A DNA stretch of 32,693 bases from Methyloprofundus sp. (GTDB lineage Bacteria > Pseudomonadota > Gammaproteobacteria > Methylococcales > Methylomonadaceae). Positions 8,241 to 17,025 of the stretch are shown here, piece by piece. The notes beneath the pieces were generated by a model, which was given only the letters and a program-made list of their open reading frames with translations, made no database searches and had not been told where the DNA came from. The stretch's first letter is position 1, and each line of letters starts with the position of its first letter. A program made the translations under genes and the position numbers. Where the stretch lies: the NCBI GenBank assembly GCA_028599115.1, contig JAQRMR010000058.1, positions 1 through 32,693 of the forward strand, in the 5' to 3' direction.

Positions 8241-10454
8241 ATGGACAGGTTAAGTCGATGGGCATTAATGCATGTTTTTATGCTGAGCTGTTTGTTTTTT
8301 GGGCAGGCTATTGCTGCTGAAACTCAGGCTCAGTTGCTTAAAAATGTAGACTTTACTGCGCTGTCGGGAAATAAGGCTCGATTGGCTTTTGAAATGTCCG
8401 AAAAGGCAGTTAAGCCAAAGGTTTTTCAAATGAGTAAACCTGCAAGGATAGTTTTAGATTTTTCAGGGGTAAAAAGTGCGTTAAAGCAGAAAAAAAATAC
8501 GATTAATCAAGCAGGGGTTAATAGCTATATTGCTGTAGAGGCAGGTGATAGGTTGAGGGTCGTTGTAAACTTACGAGAAAAATTAACTTATACCCTTAAG
8601 CAAGAGGGCAAAAGGACGTTACTTGTTTTAACGCAAATTGAGACAGCAAAAAACTCGCTTAGCTCTACTGCAAATGATTTAGCTGATAAGCAGGTTAGTA
8701 TTGCAAAACAAGAAATTAAAAAAATAGATTTTAGAAGAGGAGCTAAAGGTGAGGGAAGAATTTTAATTTCTTTATCCAATAAAACTACTTTAGTTAAAAC
8801 ACAGCAAAAAGCGGGGAAAGTTGAATTACGCTTTATTAATACAAAATTGCCTGCAAATTATGCAAAACGTATGGATGTGATTGATTTTGCAACACCTGTG
8901 TCTATCATTGATGCAAAACAAAGTGGTGCAGATGTTAAAATTCTTATCACACCGATAGAGACAGAATATAAGTATTCAGTATTTCAGGCCGAAGGTTTAT
9001 TAACCGTTAAAGTAAGAGAAATTACTGTAGAAGAGAGCAAGGCGAAAAAGGCTGCATATAAGGGAGAAAGGTTGACCTTAGATTTTCATGATATTGAAGT
9101 ACGAAATGCATTTAAAATTTTAGCAGAAATTTCTGGCGAAAATATTATTGTTGATGATGCGGTGTCCGGAAACCTTACTTTACAGCTAGATGACGTACAT
9201 TGGGATCACGCATTTGCGCTCGTTTTAAAATTAAAAGGTTTAGCAAAGCGGCAAGTGGATAATGTCACCCTTGTTGCTCCTATGGAAAAAATCCGAAAAT
9301 TAGAAGAAGAAGAAATTGAAGCTCAAAAGGTTAATGAACGGTTAGAACCTTTAGTAACAGAATATATACCCATTAATTATGCACAAGCAGAAAGTTTTAA
9401 GGATATTTTAGAAGGGAATTCCTCGAGGGCTAGAGGAGGCTGTGCATTGATAGGGCTAGAGTTAGGCGGTAGTAGTGGGGGTTCTAGCGGCGGTAGTGGT
9501 GGTGCGAATATTGGAGGGAGTAATAATAGCTCGAATAATAACTCGAATAATAACGACGACGACGATGAAAATAATGCCTTATTATCTAAAAGAGGTACTG
9601 CACTAGTTGACCCTCGGACAAATACGTTAATTGTTAAAGATACCGCTAAGCAGCTAGAAGAAGTAAGAAAAATGTTAGCGTTATTGGACGTGCCTGTTAG
9701 GCAGGTTCTGATTGAAGCAAGAATTGTTATTGCAGAAGAAGGTTTCCAGCAAGACTTAGGGGTTAAGTTTGGTGCTTCTTATGCTGGAGGAGATGGGGCA
9801 AATACTGGCTTTGGAATAGGAGGGTCGACGGGAGGTTCAACGTCGGTAAATGGAGCTGACCCTATTTCATCGGTGGTTACTGGTTTGGCAGCAGCTAACC
9901 CTTATGGAGCATTAGGTATGACCTTAGTCAGTGGAGCTGATTATGTGTTGAACTTGGAAATATCAGCAATGCAGGATGATAGAAAAGCGGAATTTGTTTC
10001 CAACCCTAAAATTTTAACTTCTGACAGATGTATTGCAAGGATTGAACAAGGGGAAGAAATACCTTTTCAAACAACGAGCCAAGAAGGGACAACAACTATT
10101 TTTAAAGATGCTTCTATTGTATTAGAAGTTATCCCTCAGATAACACCGACAGGAAGTGTTATCATGAAAATAAAAATAACGAAAGACTCCCGAGGAGATC
10201 AAACGCCAGATGGTTTAGCCATTAATAAGCGTGAAATTAATACAAGTGTTCATATCAAAAATGGTGAGACAATTGTATTGGGTGGGGTGTATGAAGGTGA
10301 TACTTTACATACAGTAGAGTCGGTTCCTTGGTTTGCAGACTTACCTTTAGTGGGGTGGATGTTTAGGCGAAATATTGAAGGGGACTCAAAAAGAGAGCTG
10401 TTAATATTTATTACCCCAAAAGTAGTTAAAGATGTGATGCGAACCCAATCGTAA
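8241..10454 (+). CDS. pilQ: Type IV pilus secretin PilQ
   Basis: Likely start at ATG 8241 (MDRLSRWALMHVFMLSCLFFGQAIAAETQ signal peptide) rather than 8148. Contains AMIN domains, RLTLDFHDIEVRNAFKILAEISGENIIVDD, LVDPRTNTLIVKDT, RQVLIEARIVIAEEGFQQDLGVKFG and the C-terminal secretin domain. Confidence 0.95.
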   Translation: MDRLSRWALMHVFMLSCLFFGQAIAAETQAQLLKNVDFTALSGNKARLAFEMSEKAVKPKVFQMSKPARIVLDFSGVKSALKQKKNTINQAGVNSYIAVEAGDRLRVVVNLREKLTYTLKQEGKRTLLVLTQIETAKNSLSSTANDLADKQVSIAKQEIKKIDFRRGAKGEGRILISLSNKTTLVKTQQKAGKVELRFINTKLPANYAKRMDVIDFATPVSIIDAKQSGADVKILITPIETEYKYSVFQAEGLLTVKVREITVEESKAKKAAYKGERLTLDFHDIEVRNAFKILAEISGENIIVDDAVSGNLTLQLDDVHWDHAFALVLKLKGLAKRQVDNVTLVAPMEKIRKLEEEEIEAQKVNERLEPLVTEYIPINYAQAESFKDILEGNSSRARGGCALIGLELGGSSGGSSGGSGGANIGGSNNSSNNNSNNNDDDDENNALLSKRGTALVDPRTNTLIVKDTAKQLEEVRKMLALLDVPVRQVLIEARIVIAEEGFQQDLGVKFGASYAGGDGANTGFGIGGSTGGSTSVNGADPISSVVTGLAAANPYGALGMTLVSGADYVLNLEISAMQDDRKAEFVSNPKILTSDRCIARIEQGEEIPFQTTSQEGTTTIFKDASIVLEVIPQITPTGSVIMKIKITKDSRGDQTPDGLAINKREINTSVHIKNGETIVLGGVYEGDTLHTVESVPWFADLPLVGWMFRRNIEGDSKRELLIFITPKVVKDVMRTQS
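9464..9573 (+). repeat. Low-complexity coding tract (Gly/Ser -> Asn/Ser -> Asp) in pilQ with an exact 12-bp tandem duplication
   Basis: Encodes GGSSGGSSGGSGGANIGGSNNSSNNNSNNNDDDDENN; TCGAATAATAAC occurs at 9531-9542 and again at 9543-9554, followed by (GAC)3GAT. Confidence 0.85.
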
Positions 10455-10470
10455 ATTTCAATTTCAGTTA

Positions 10471-10495
10471 AAAAAGGGCATAATGCCCTTTTTTT
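10471..10495 (+). terminator. Rho-independent terminator after pilQ
   Basis: AAAAAGGGCATAATGCCCTTTTTTT. Confidence 0.85.
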
Positions 10496-10511
10496 ATGAG
10501 TAAAAAAATTA

Positions 10512-11030
10512 ATGAACAAAAAAAATATATATTTAATTGGCTTAATGGGCGCGGGTAAAACAACAATTGGCCGGCTATTAGCAAAATCCTTAGGGCTTCC
10601 TTTTTACGATAGTGATAAAGCGATAGAAGACGCTACGGGTGTCGATATTGCAACAATTTTTGAATTTGAAGGAGAGGATGGCTTTCGCCTGCGTGAAAAT
10701 AAAATGATCACAGAATTAACTGATATCGATGGCATTGTTCTGGCAACAGGTGGCGGTGTTATTTTAGATGCAGCAAATCGAAAGCAGCTAAAAGAGCATG
10801 GCTTTGTGGTTTATTTGCAATGTTCAGTAGAGCGATTAGTTGAGCGAACTTCTAGAAATTCACAGCGCCCTTTGCTAAACACAGAAAAGCCGCAGGCTAA
10901 AATTGAAGCCTTGGTTAATGAGCGTGAAGCTCTTTATAAAGAGTGTGCTGATTTTGTCATTGATAGCGGAAAAATGCAGAGTAAAGCAGTTGTTAATGAA
11001 ATTATCAAAGAATACACAGGTGAAGAGTAG
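10512..11030 (+). CDS. aroK: Shikimate kinase
   Basis: NIYLIGLMGAGKTTIGRLLAKSLGLPFYDSD (P-loop), ATGGGVIL, RNSQRPLL; followed by aroB. Confidence 0.96.
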   Translation: MNKKNIYLIGLMGAGKTTIGRLLAKSLGLPFYDSDKAIEDATGVDIATIFEFEGEDGFRLRENKMITELTDIDGIVLATGGGVILDAANRKQLKEHGFVVYLQCSVERLVERTSRNSQRPLLNTEKPQAKIEALVNEREALYKECADFVIDSGKMQSKAVVNEIIKEYTGEE

Positions 11031-11034
11031 GTAG

Positions 11035-12108
11035 ATGGCGAATGTAATGCAGGTAGAGCTGGGGGATAGAAGTTACCCTATATATATAGGCGCGGGTAAT
11101 TTAGATAAATCCGAGTTATTAACTCGACATATTAAATCAAAGCAAGTTGTTGTTGTCACAAATGAAACAGTAGCACCGCTGTATTTAGAGCGAGTGAGCC
11201 GACATTTACAGGACTATCAAGTAGAGACAATTGTTTTGTCTGATGGTGAGCAGTTTAAAACATTAGAGACATTAAATATCATTTTTGATGCATTATTAGC
11301 CAAAAAATTCAGCCGTAATGCGACTCTAATTGCTTTAGGAGGTGGGGTTGTTGGTGACTTAAGTGGTTTTGCCGCTGCCTGTTATCAGCGTGGAATTCCT
11401 TTTATACAAATACCAACAACACTATTGTCTCAAGTTGACTCTTCTGTAGGGGGAAAAACAGGTGTTAATCACGCATTAGGTAAAAATATGTTGGGCGCTT
11501 TTTACCAGCCTCAAAGTGTTATTATTGACGTTGATGTTCTGGATACCTTAGATGATAGGCAGCTAGCTGCCGGGGTTGCTGAAGTTATTAAGTACGGCTT
11601 AATTCGAGACGCTAGTTTTTTCTTATGGATAGAGAGCAATATAGAAAAGATTATGGCGCGAGATAAAATGGCGCTGACGTATATTATTGAGCAATCTTGC
11701 CAAAGCAAGGCTGAAATTGTTGCTTCTGATGAGCGTGAATCGGGTATTAGGGCAATATTAAACTTAGGTCATACATTTGGACATGCTATTGAGGCTGGTA
11801 TGGGTTATGGGGAGTATTTACACGGCGAAGCTGTTGCAATAGGAACCTGCCAAGCGGCTGAATTATCCTGTGAATTAGGTTGGTTAAGTCATACTGATGT
11901 TACTAGGATTAAAACTCTTTTTCAAAATGCAGCTTTGCCAATAAAGGCGCCAAGTAGCTTAAGTGCGGAAACCTTTTTAGAGTTAATGGCTGTCGATAAA
12001 AAGAATGTGGATGGTGATATTCGATTGATTTTACTAAAGGAAATTGGCGAAGCAACTTTGCCCGTCGCGGTAGAGCAAAAGCAATTACTAAAAGTGCTAA
12101 ATAGTTAA
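11035..12108 (+). CDS. aroB: 3-dehydroquinate synthase
   Basis: [58 protein letters not shown] motifs. Confidence 0.97.
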   Translation: MANVMQVELGDRSYPIYIGAGNLDKSELLTRHIKSKQVVVVTNETVAPLYLERVSRHLQDYQVETIVLSDGEQFKTLETLNIIFDALLAKKFSRNATLIALGGGVVGDLSGFAAACYQRGIPFIQIPTTLLSQVDSSVGGKTGVNHALGKNMLGAFYQPQSVIIDVDVLDTLDDRQLAAGVAEVIKYGLIRDASFFLWIESNIEKIMARDKMALTYIIEQSCQSKAEIVASDERESGIRAILNLGHTFGHAIEAGMGYGEYLHGEAVAIGTCQAAELSCELGWLSHTDVTRIKTLFQNAALPIKAPSSLSAETFLELMAVDKKNVDGDIRLILLKEIGEATLPVAVEQKQLLKVLNS

Positions 12109-12199
12109 AAGGTAGTAAGGCACTAGTAATAAGTAAGAGAGTTGCCATTTGTATACGTAGTCTAGTCAAGTTTCATTGATATTTTTCAGGAAGGTAGGG

Positions 12200-13615
12200 A
12201 TGAAAAATTTGATCAGTATAGAGCAGAAAAAAAAGTTAGATTTACTGACTCATTTGGTAACAAATATTCAAAGTAGTGTGGTTTTACAAGGCCCTAAAGG
12301 ATCAGGTAAGTCAACTTTGCTGAAGGCTGCTGCAGATAAAGGGCTAGATAATAGCGATATTTTTTTGTTAAATGCGGAGTTAAGTTTAAGCTTTGAGTCA
12401 ATTCAATACGAGTTGCTACAGTTTTTAAACGACAAGTATCAATTGGATAGTCGGGCAATTACGGATGTCTTATTGGATTATGAAAAGCACGAGAAAAAGC
12501 TCGTTTTAATAATAGATGATGCTAATTTATTGCTGACAGGGTTGATTAATGCATTAATTAATTATGCAAAAGAATATAGTGCGCTAAAGCTAGTTTTCTC
12601 CTTAACTCCAGAGGAGGTCTTAGCCAAATCAAAGGCTGAAGGCATAGAGCATAGCTGTCATTTTGTTGACTTGGTGGGCTTGAGTTTCGCGGAGTCCTCT
12701 GTGTTTATTCGGCAACTAATAGCGGCTGGAAACACGAAATACACAGAAAGGGATATTAATGACTCGTTGTTACAAGCTATGTATAAACATAGCGCGGGTA
12801 ATTTAGAAAAAATTAGCTCTCTCCTAAAAGGTGAGCAAAAAAAATATATCACTACGGCCAATATTTTAATTATATTGGCCGTAGTGATAGCGATTGCTTC
12901 TACAGTGTTGAGCCTTTTTTTATGGCGAGACTCAAGTAGTAATAAAGTGATACCAAAGCCACTGCTGGAAAGTAAAAAAAAATTAGCTGTAGATATTATG
13001 CCTAAAAAGCACAAAGAAAAGGCTAATGTAGAAAAGGTGAGGGCTGCAAAGGAATTTACAGTAAAGAGTTTTTCGCATGAAATTTCTCCAGTTGTGAATA
13101 TACCTACTAAACCAGTTATTGAGGTGCCAATTGTTAATAGTCCAAAGACCGAAGTTCCAATTGTGCCGACACCAGAGTTAAGTGTTGCTAATAATCTTGA
13201 GAAGCAAGAGGAAGCAGCAACTTCTAGGGTGGCTAAAAAGCAGGTTGCTGTAAAGATAAGGGATAAGCAAGTAAAAAAAAGGGACTTGCAAGTTAGCGCT
13301 GAGCTTCCTTTAGCTAAAGACATTGATGATCGGGCATGGGTGTTAAGGCAAAAAAAGACTGCTTATTCGATGCAGCTAATGGCGTTATCGTCAAAAAAGT
13401 CGCTATTAGATGCACAAAAGGCATTTAAAAATTTGGGCTACAATACTTATTATTTACAGCATAGCCAAAATAAAAAACATAAGTACACGTTGTATTATGG
13501 TGTATTCGAGTCTATAGAAGAGGCGAATAATAAAGTTATAGAGCTGCCGGCAGCTATGAAAAAAGCATGGGTTAGACGATTTTCAGCGATAAGACAGAAT
13601 TTTTCAATTGAATAG
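12200..13615 (+). CDS. DamX-like protein: AAA/ATPase domain, TM helix, C-terminal SPOR domain
   Basis: Walker A QGPKGSGKSTLLKAA, Walker B KLVLIIDDANLL, TM helix ILIILAVVIAIASTVLSLFLW, C-terminal YSMQLMALSSKKSLLDAQKAFKNLGYNTYYLQ...YTLYYGVFESIEEA (SPOR). ATG 12200 with an upstream AGGAAGG-type RBS is preferred over 12176. Canonical position after aroKB. Confidence 0.85.
   Translation: MKNLISIEQKKKLDLLTHLVTNIQSSVVLQGPKGSGKSTLLKAAADKGLDNSDIFLLNAELSLSFESIQYELLQFLNDKYQLDSRAITDVLLDYEKHEKKLVLIIDDANLLLTGLINALINYAKEYSALKLVFSLTPEEVLAKSKAEGIEHSCHFVDLVGLSFAESSVFIRQLIAAGNTKYTERDINDSLLQAMYKHSAGNLEKISSLLKGEQKKYITTANILIILAVVIAIASTVLSLFLWRDSSSNKVIPKPLLESKKKLAVDIMPKKHKEKANVEKVRAAKEFTVKSFSHEISPVVNIPTKPVIEVPIVNSPKTEVPIVPTPELSVANNLEKQEEAATSRVAKKQVAVKIRDKQVKKRDLQVSAELPLAKDIDDRAWVLRQKKTAYSMQLMALSSKKSLLDAQKAFKNLGYNTYYLQHSQNKKHKYTLYYGVFESIEEANNKVIELPAAMKKAWVRRFSAIRQNFSIE
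12847..12889. repeat. Perfect 18-bp inverted repeat inside the damX-like CDS
   Basis: TATCACTACGGCCAATAT (12847-12864) - TTTAATT (12865-12871) - ATATTGGCCGTAGTGATA (12872-12889); the arms are exact reverse complements. Confidence 0.95.
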
Positions 13616-13692
13616 CTGTTGACTAGTTGTAATGAAAAATCATTTTATCTTAAGAAAGATAAGCAATTAATATTAAGGGATGAAGAAGAAAC

Positions 13693-14757
13693 ATGAGCGA
13701 GCTAAAAAACGATAGATTTATTCGTGCACTATTAAAGCAACCTGTGGATAAAACACCAGTATGGATGATGCGACAAGCGGGGCGCTACCTTCCTGAATAT
13801 AAAGCGACAAGGGCGGAAGCGGGAAGCTTTATGGATTTATGTACAAATCCTGAGCTAGCATGTGAGGTGACTTTACAGCCTTTAGAAAGGTTCGATTTTG
13901 ATGCGGCTATTTTATTTTCTGATATTTTAACAATTCCAGATGCGATGGGTTTAGGCCTGTACTTTAGCGAAGGTGAAGGGCCTAAATTTAAGTCCCCTAT
14001 TCGTACCGCAGCAGATATTGATAAGCTATTTATCCCGGATCCTGAGCAAGAATTAAAATACGTAATGGATGCGGTACGCCTAATTAGAAAAAACCTTCAA
14101 GGTCAAGTGCCATTGATAGGTTTTTCAGGGAGTCCGTGGACATTAGCAACCTATATGGTTGAGGGAAGTAGCAGTAAAACATTCTCAAAGGTAAAAGGCC
14201 TGATGTTTGAGCAACCAAAACTAATGCATAAGATGTTGGATAAGTTGGCTCAGTCAGTTGCTATGTATTTAAATGCTCAAATTGCAGCAGGTGCTCAAAC
14301 TGTCATGCTGTTTGATACTTGGGGTGGAGCCTTAGGAACAGAAGAGTATTTGGAATTTTCATTGCGTTACGCCGAGCAAGTTAGGGCACTATTACAAACT
14401 AATGTAAATGGCCAAGAAGTGCCTACCGTTTTATTTACAAAAGGTGGTGGCCAATGGCTAGAGTCAATGGCAGGTGCTGGCTATGATGCACTTGGCTTGG
14501 ATTGGCAGACAGATATTAAATTGGCAAGAGCAAAAGTTGGGGAGCGTGTGGCTCTTCAAGGTAATATGGATCCAATTACACTTTACGCTAACCCAGAAGT
14601 GATTAGGGAAAAAGTAGCCAGCATACTGAGTAAGTATGGCGCAGGCTCAGGACATGTTTTTAACTTAGGGCATGGCATACTGCCGGATATTAACCCAGAT
14701 CATGTAAAAGTAATGGTCGATGCGGTGCATGATTTCAGTGGTCAGTATCATAAATAA
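13693..14757 (+). CDS. hemE: Uroporphyrinogen decarboxylase
   Basis: [56 protein letters not shown] motifs. Confidence 0.97.
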   Translation: MSELKNDRFIRALLKQPVDKTPVWMMRQAGRYLPEYKATRAEAGSFMDLCTNPELACEVTLQPLERFDFDAAILFSDILTIPDAMGLGLYFSEGEGPKFKSPIRTAADIDKLFIPDPEQELKYVMDAVRLIRKNLQGQVPLIGFSGSPWTLATYMVEGSSSKTFSKVKGLMFEQPKLMHKMLDKLAQSVAMYLNAQIAAGAQTVMLFDTWGGALGTEEYLEFSLRYAEQVRALLQTNVNGQEVPTVLFTKGGGQWLESMAGAGYDALGLDWQTDIKLARAKVGERVALQGNMDPITLYANPEVIREKVASILSKYGAGSGHVFNLGHGILPDINPDHVKVMVDAVHDFSGQYHK

Positions 14758-14769
14758 ACAGGTAAATTG

Positions 14770-15231
14770 ATGAAAAAGCTAATGGCGATTGTCGCACTGA
14801 TGAGTGTTTCCCTGTTGAGCTACGGTGAAGTAGAAAAGTTGTCCAAAAAAAACAATGAAATTACTGTTTATAGAAGCCCAAGTTGTGGTTGTTGTGGTAA
14901 GTGGGTTAAGCACCTAGAATCGAATGGTTTTGAGGTGACGGATAAAGTGACAGCCGATGTACAAAAAATAAAAGACAAATATGGAATTAATCAGTCATTA
15001 GCATCGTGTCATACAGCCATTATTAATGGTTTTGTTGTTGAAGGGCATGTGCCTGCAGATGATATTAAAGCCATGCTGCAAACTAAATTAAAGTTAAAAG
15101 GCTTGAGTGTACCAGGGATGGTAGTTGGTACGCCGGGTATGGAAATGGGCGAGCGTAAAGATCCATATAAAGTTGTGTCATTTGATGAAAATGGCAAGCA
15201 AAGCCTATATAAAGCGTACGAGAAATATTAG
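14770..15231 (+). CDS. DUF411 family exported putative metal (copper)-binding protein
   Basis: Signal peptide MKKLMAIVALMSVSLLSYG; ITVYRSPSCGCCGKWVKHLESNGFEV, LASCHTAIINGFVVEGHVPADDI, VPGMVVGTPGMEMG are DUF411 motifs. Confidence 0.88.
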   Translation: MKKLMAIVALMSVSLLSYGEVEKLSKKNNEITVYRSPSCGCCGKWVKHLESNGFEVTDKVTADVQKIKDKYGINQSLASCHTAIINGFVVEGHVPADDIKAMLQTKLKLKGLSVPGMVVGTPGMEMGERKDPYKVVSFDENGKQSLYKAYEKY

Positions 15232-16211
15232 TGATATTAGCGATTGATGTCGGGGGGACAAAAACTCTATTGGCTTTATACGCTAAAGAAAGGAGCGACT
15301 GGGTTTTATGCAAGGAGCAGGCCTATAAAAGCTCTGCCTTTAGCAGTATAAATGAGCTTATTAAAGATTTTTTAGCTGGAGATGCCGCTAATATCATGAT
15401 GGTATGTGCTGGTGTTGCAGGCACGGTTATAGAGCAAGAATGTAAGATTACTAATTTGTCGTGGCGTATTTCTGCAAAGGAAATACAGCAAGCAACCAGA
15501 GCGCAGAAGGTTTACCTATTAAACGATTTAGCTGCAACAGCTTGGGCTGTTGCGTTGGCGGATATGGAGTATGAAGAACTTAATACGGCAAGGAGGCTAG
15601 GTTCTGGTGATATTGCAATTTTATCAGCGGGGACGGGCTTAGGAGAAGCGATATTAATTCGCGAGCAAGCAGATTTTAAAGTTTTAGCGACTGAAGGTGG
15701 GCACACTAGTTTTGCTCCACAAAATAAAGAACAAGACCGCTTATTGGTATTCTTAAGAAATAAATATAACGGACATGTTAGTTATGAGCGCATAGTCTCA
15801 GGGATGGGCTTGCACAATATTTATCAGTTTCTAAAGCAGGATGGCAGGTTTCCCGAAAGAAAAGAACTTGCTGACAAAATGCAAAGGGCAAACCCAGCCG
15901 AAATAATAGGTTTAGAGGCCGTTCGAGGGAATGATAGCTTGTGCCTTGAGTCTGTTAGGATGTTCTGTGAAATTTATGCTGCTGAGGCAGGTAATTTGGC
16001 GTTAAAGTGCTTGCCGCAGGATGGGGTGGTTCTTGCTGGAGGCATTCCACCTAAGATACTTAGTCTGATAAAGCCGATTTTTATCGCCTCGTTTATAAAA
16101 AAAGGGCGATATAGTGATTACTTGGCTAAATTACCAGTTCGAATCTGTATGAATGAGCGAGCAGTGTTGCTTGGCGCTTTAGCTTATGCAAAGAGGCAGG
16201 TAAAAGAGTAG
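15231..16211 (+). CDS. glk: Glucokinase
   Basis: ILAIDVGGTKTLLALY, LNDLAATAWAV, ILSAGTGLGEAIL, ATEGGHTSFAP, YERIVSGMGL, GGIPPKIL; GTG start overlapping the upstream stop. Confidence 0.92.
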   Translation: MILAIDVGGTKTLLALYAKERSDWVLCKEQAYKSSAFSSINELIKDFLAGDAANIMMVCAGVAGTVIEQECKITNLSWRISAKEIQQATRAQKVYLLNDLAATAWAVALADMEYEELNTARRLGSGDIAILSAGTGLGEAILIREQADFKVLATEGGHTSFAPQNKEQDRLLVFLRNKYNGHVSYERIVSGMGLHNIYQFLKQDGRFPERKELADKMQRANPAEIIGLEAVRGNDSLCLESVRMFCEIYAAEAGNLALKCLPQDGVVLAGGIPPKILSLIKPIFIASFIKKGRYSDYLAKLPVRICMNERAVLLGALAYAKRQVKE

Positions 16212-16221
16212 TTTACCTGCC
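16195..16221. repeat. 10-bp inverted repeat at the end of glk (hairpin in a convergent gap)
   Basis: GGCAGGTAAA-AGAGTAG-TTTACCTGCC; no T tract follows, so terminator function is uncertain. Confidence 0.7.
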
Positions 16222-16232
16222 GTGCAGGGTCG

Positions 16233-16673
16233 CTATAAAGAAGATATTCCAGAAAGACCGCTAATATCCCAATTGTCAGAGTCTGTAACGCCGTTCATAT
16301 CGGAACCTTGGTCATATTGGATTTGACAGGCATATTTTCTGAAAAATGATTCACCTGAGGCTTTGGTTAGTTCAATGTCCGCATTGACAAGATACTTATA
16401 GTTCCCAAGAGACCAGGACTGAAGTGGCTCGGCAGGAAAACTGATAGAAAATTCCTCATTAATATCATTTCTAATGGCTATATTGCATTGGTTAAATGCG
16501 TGATTTGTCATTGGTGTGCTATTGGCAATGCGACTTCCTTCATCGCCGCTGTCTTCAAGAAAGATACCTGTTGATGCGATCCATTTGCTAAAAGGTAGAA
16601 CGGCTTCTTTTTGTAGAAAAATAAGCCCGATTAAGGCAGCTAAAAAGAGGAGGGGGAAAAGTTTTCTATACAT
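16233..16673 (-). CDS. Hypothetical exported or membrane-anchored small protein, divergent from pmoCAB
   Basis: Start at internal ATG 16673 (MYRKLFPLLFLAALIGLIFLQKEAVLPF, N-terminal TM/signal) is more plausible than 16742; two cysteines; no family recognised. Confidence 0.65.
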   Translation of the reverse strand: MYRKLFPLLFLAALIGLIFLQKEAVLPFSKWIASTGIFLEDSGDEGSRIANSTPMTNHAFNQCNIAIRNDINEEFSISFPAEPLQSWSLGNYKYLVNADIELTKASGESFFRKYACQIQYDQGSDMNGVTDSDNWDISGLSGISSL

Positions 16674-16851
16674 TAGTGTGTGCCTGAAAATTAGGGGATA
16701 AAACAAGCTGTTTATTTTAGCAGGAAAAAGAGTCTGGTGCATAAAGTAGTCGGCTAAGGTCTTTTTATATTAAAAATAATGAGATTAAGTTTATTTTAAT
16801 AAAATGCTTATGGTGTTTGTGTTGACTCGAATATAATGTGGGTGTGTGTTT

Positions 16852-16908
16852 TTGACGCTTTTATTTAAGTTGATTGGATATTTTCTTGACACTTTTATTT
16901 AAGTTGAT
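16852..16908 (+). promoter_or_regulatory. Tandem 23-bp direct repeats overlapping a candidate sigma70 -35 element upstream of pmoC
   Basis: TTGACGCTTTTATTTAAGTTGAT (16852-16874) and TTGACACTTTTATTTAAGTTGAT (16886-16908), period 34 bp, one mismatch. Confidence 0.85.
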
Positions 16909-16913
16909 ACACT
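16886..16913 (+). promoter_or_regulatory. Candidate sigma70 promoter for pmoCAB
   Basis: TTGACA (16886-16891), 16-nt spacer, TACACT (16908-16913). Confidence 0.55.
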
Positions 16914-16977
16914 TACTCGGCATATCAAATGGAAATGATGTCATCATTATTTATGATGTGACAGGATGTTAATAACG

Positions 16978-16998
16978 CTTTCAGCATTTTGTTGAAAG
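16978..16998 (+). promoter_or_regulatory. 5'-leader stem-loop upstream of the pmoC ribosome-binding site
   Basis: CTTTCAGCA-TTT-TGTTGAAAG; 9 pairs including one GU, followed by AGGAGG at about 17015. Confidence 0.6.
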
Positions 16999-17025
16999 GT
17001 TTAAATTTACTTTTAGGAGGTAATA

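Noticed and set aside
12658-13323. 221-aa antisense ORF under the damX-like gene
   Set aside because: Composition reflects the complement of a low-complexity lysine/valine-rich coding region; no recognisable family, and the sense strand has clear Walker and SPOR motifs.
16832-16837. TATAAT as a second pmoC -10 element
   Set aside because: No good -35 at 16-18 bp upstream; the nearest TTGACT (16822) is only 4 bp away.
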